Shown piece by piece: positions 6,891 through 7,129 of a DNA stretch of 7,129 nt. Numbering within the stretch: position 1 is the stretch's first letter; the number at the start of each line of letters is the position of its first letter. The position numbers were made by a program, and so were the translations under genes. The stretch covers positions 1 through 7,129 of the forward strand of contig JAQSXN010000202.1 of NCBI GenBank assembly GCA_029256665.1, written 5' to 3'. Origin of the DNA: Paenibacillus sp. (GTDB lineage Bacteria; Bacillota; Bacilli; Paenibacillales; Paenibacillaceae). The notes under the pieces were generated by a model. The model made no database searches and was not told where the DNA came from. It saw only the letters and a list, made by a program, of their open reading frames with translations.

Positions 6891-6959
6891 CCGTCGAAAC
6901 TTTCGCCAGGCGAAAGCACCGTCAACGGAATTGATCGGCGTGTGTTTTTAACACCGTCA
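6891..6959 (-). promoter_or_regulatory. Structured 5' leader of rpsB with two alternative folds
   Basis: Fold A has two hairpins. The first pairs CGGTGT (6951-6956) with ACGCCG (6936-6941); three more pairs (TGA/TCA) can form if the transcript starts far enough upstream. The second pairs CCGTTGA (6922-6928) with TCGACGG (6891-6897) and, inside it, CTTTCGC (6910-6916) with GCGAAAG (6900-6906). Fold B pairs CGCCG-A-TCAA (6931-6940) with TTGACGGTG (6917-6925), 9 bp with one bulged A and a 5-nt loop, and excludes the first hairpin and the outer stem of the second. The switch potential comes from an 8-base direct repeat, TGACGGTG, at 6952-6959 and 6917-6924. No T-tract follows. Autoregulation by S2 is a plausible inference from ribosomal protein leaders generally; I do not recognise a named leader family here. 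Confidence 0.5.
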
Positions 6960-6962
6960 TTT

Positions 6963-6991
6963 AATATATCACATCCAATTGCTAGGCGCAA
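6963..6991 (-). promoter_or_regulatory. Promoter of rpsB (extended -10, sigma-A type)
   Basis: On the minus strand, -10 is TATATT (6963-6968), preceded by TGA so that the extended TG motif is present (6970-6971). The -35 is TTGCGC (6986-6991) at 17 nt, matching only its TTG. The extended -10 would compensate for the weak -35. The predicted start is about 6955-6957, giving a leader of about 120 nt. Confidence 0.72.
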
Positions 6992-7011
6992 CAAGCTAAA
7001 CGCGACTTTTG

Positions 7012-7023
7012 GCGAAATTTCGC
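7012..7023. repeat. 12-bp perfect palindrome upstream of the rpsB promoter
   Basis: GCGAAATTTCGC reads the same on both strands. It lies 6 nt after the stop of the upstream gene and 20 nt upstream of the rpsB -35. There is no T-tract, so it is not a convincing terminator. It could be a protein-binding site or chance. Confidence 0.3.
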
Positions 7024-7029
7024 GGAAGG

Positions 7030-7129
7030 TTATGATGCCTCTCCTTTATATCGCTTGGCCTGCTCGGCCGTAATAGGCTTGCTGGTGACGATGGCTGCTG
7101 CCTGTTCGGGATCCGCCAATCCCTTTTCA
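7030..7129 (-). CDS. 3' end of an unrecognised upstream gene (partial)
   Basis: The last 32 codons of an open frame that enters from the right edge and ends in TAA at 7030-7032. The visible peptide is alanine- and lysine-rich and ends in [14 protein letters not shown]. Codon choice is like that of the neighbouring genes. I do not recognise the family from this tail. In B. subtilis the gene before rpsB is swrB, at the end of the motility operon; that position makes a motility-operon tail possible, but nothing in these residues shows it. It stops 38 nt before the rpsB -35 box. Confidence 0.5.
   Translation of the reverse strand, partial: EKGLADPEQAAAIVTSKPITAEQAKRYKGEAS

Noticed and set aside
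6149..6934. A 261-codon open frame on the + strand opposite rpsB
   Set aside because: It is the mirror of the S2 frame, has no recognisable domain, and S2 on the other strand is certain.
6836..6994. A 53-residue N-terminal extension of S2 in the open frame upstream of 6835
   Set aside because: The extension covers the -10 box, the structured leader and the AGGAGGTG site, and it does not match the conserved S2 N-terminus.

Overview
The window is a housekeeping block read entirely from the minus strand. Gene order in the direction of transcription (right to left) is: a 3' fragment of an unrecognised gene, then rpsB, tsf, pyrH, frr, uppS, cdsA, dxr and rseP (cut by the left edge). This is the classic Firmicutes order, as in Bacillus subtilis rpsB-tsf-pyrH-frr-uppS-cdsA-dxr-rasP. 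The short 216-residue EF-Ts, the moderately GC-rich coding sequence, strong AGGAGG-type ribosome binding sites and the wording of PyrH, CdsA and RseP point to Paenibacillaceae (Paenibacillus, Cohnella or a relative). That placement rests on remembered family resemblance, not a search.

Layout. 7030-7129 is the last 32 codons of an upstream gene. 6836-7029 holds a good extended -10 promoter and a structured leader of about 120 nt ahead of rpsB (6137-6835). A strong intrinsic terminator lies between rpsB and tsf (5258-5908), and a very GC-rich one between tsf and pyrH (4387-5118). pyrH and frr (3833-4387) overlap by one base (TAATG). The 194-nt gap between frr and uppS (2868-3638) carries three consecutive hairpins. 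uppS, cdsA (2045-2839, probable TTG start), dxr (886-2025) and rseP (1-795, partial) follow with gaps of 28, 19 and 90 nt.

Function. The first half serves translation and nucleotide supply: ribosomal protein S2, elongation factor Ts, UMP kinase and ribosome recycling factor. The second half serves the envelope and isoprenoids: Dxr starts the MEP pathway after DXP synthase, UppS makes the undecaprenyl carrier for peptidoglycan and teichoic acids from MEP-derived units, CdsA makes CDP-diacylglycerol for phospholipids, and RseP/RasP is the site-2 membrane protease. The terminators and hairpins would let the cell set different levels for rpsB, tsf, pyrH-frr and the envelope genes within one block.

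I see no mobile element, CRISPR array, tRNA, rRNA or unknown multi-gene system. The parts that best repay attention are non-coding: the rpsB leader, which can be drawn in two mutually exclusive folds, and the triple hairpin between frr and uppS.
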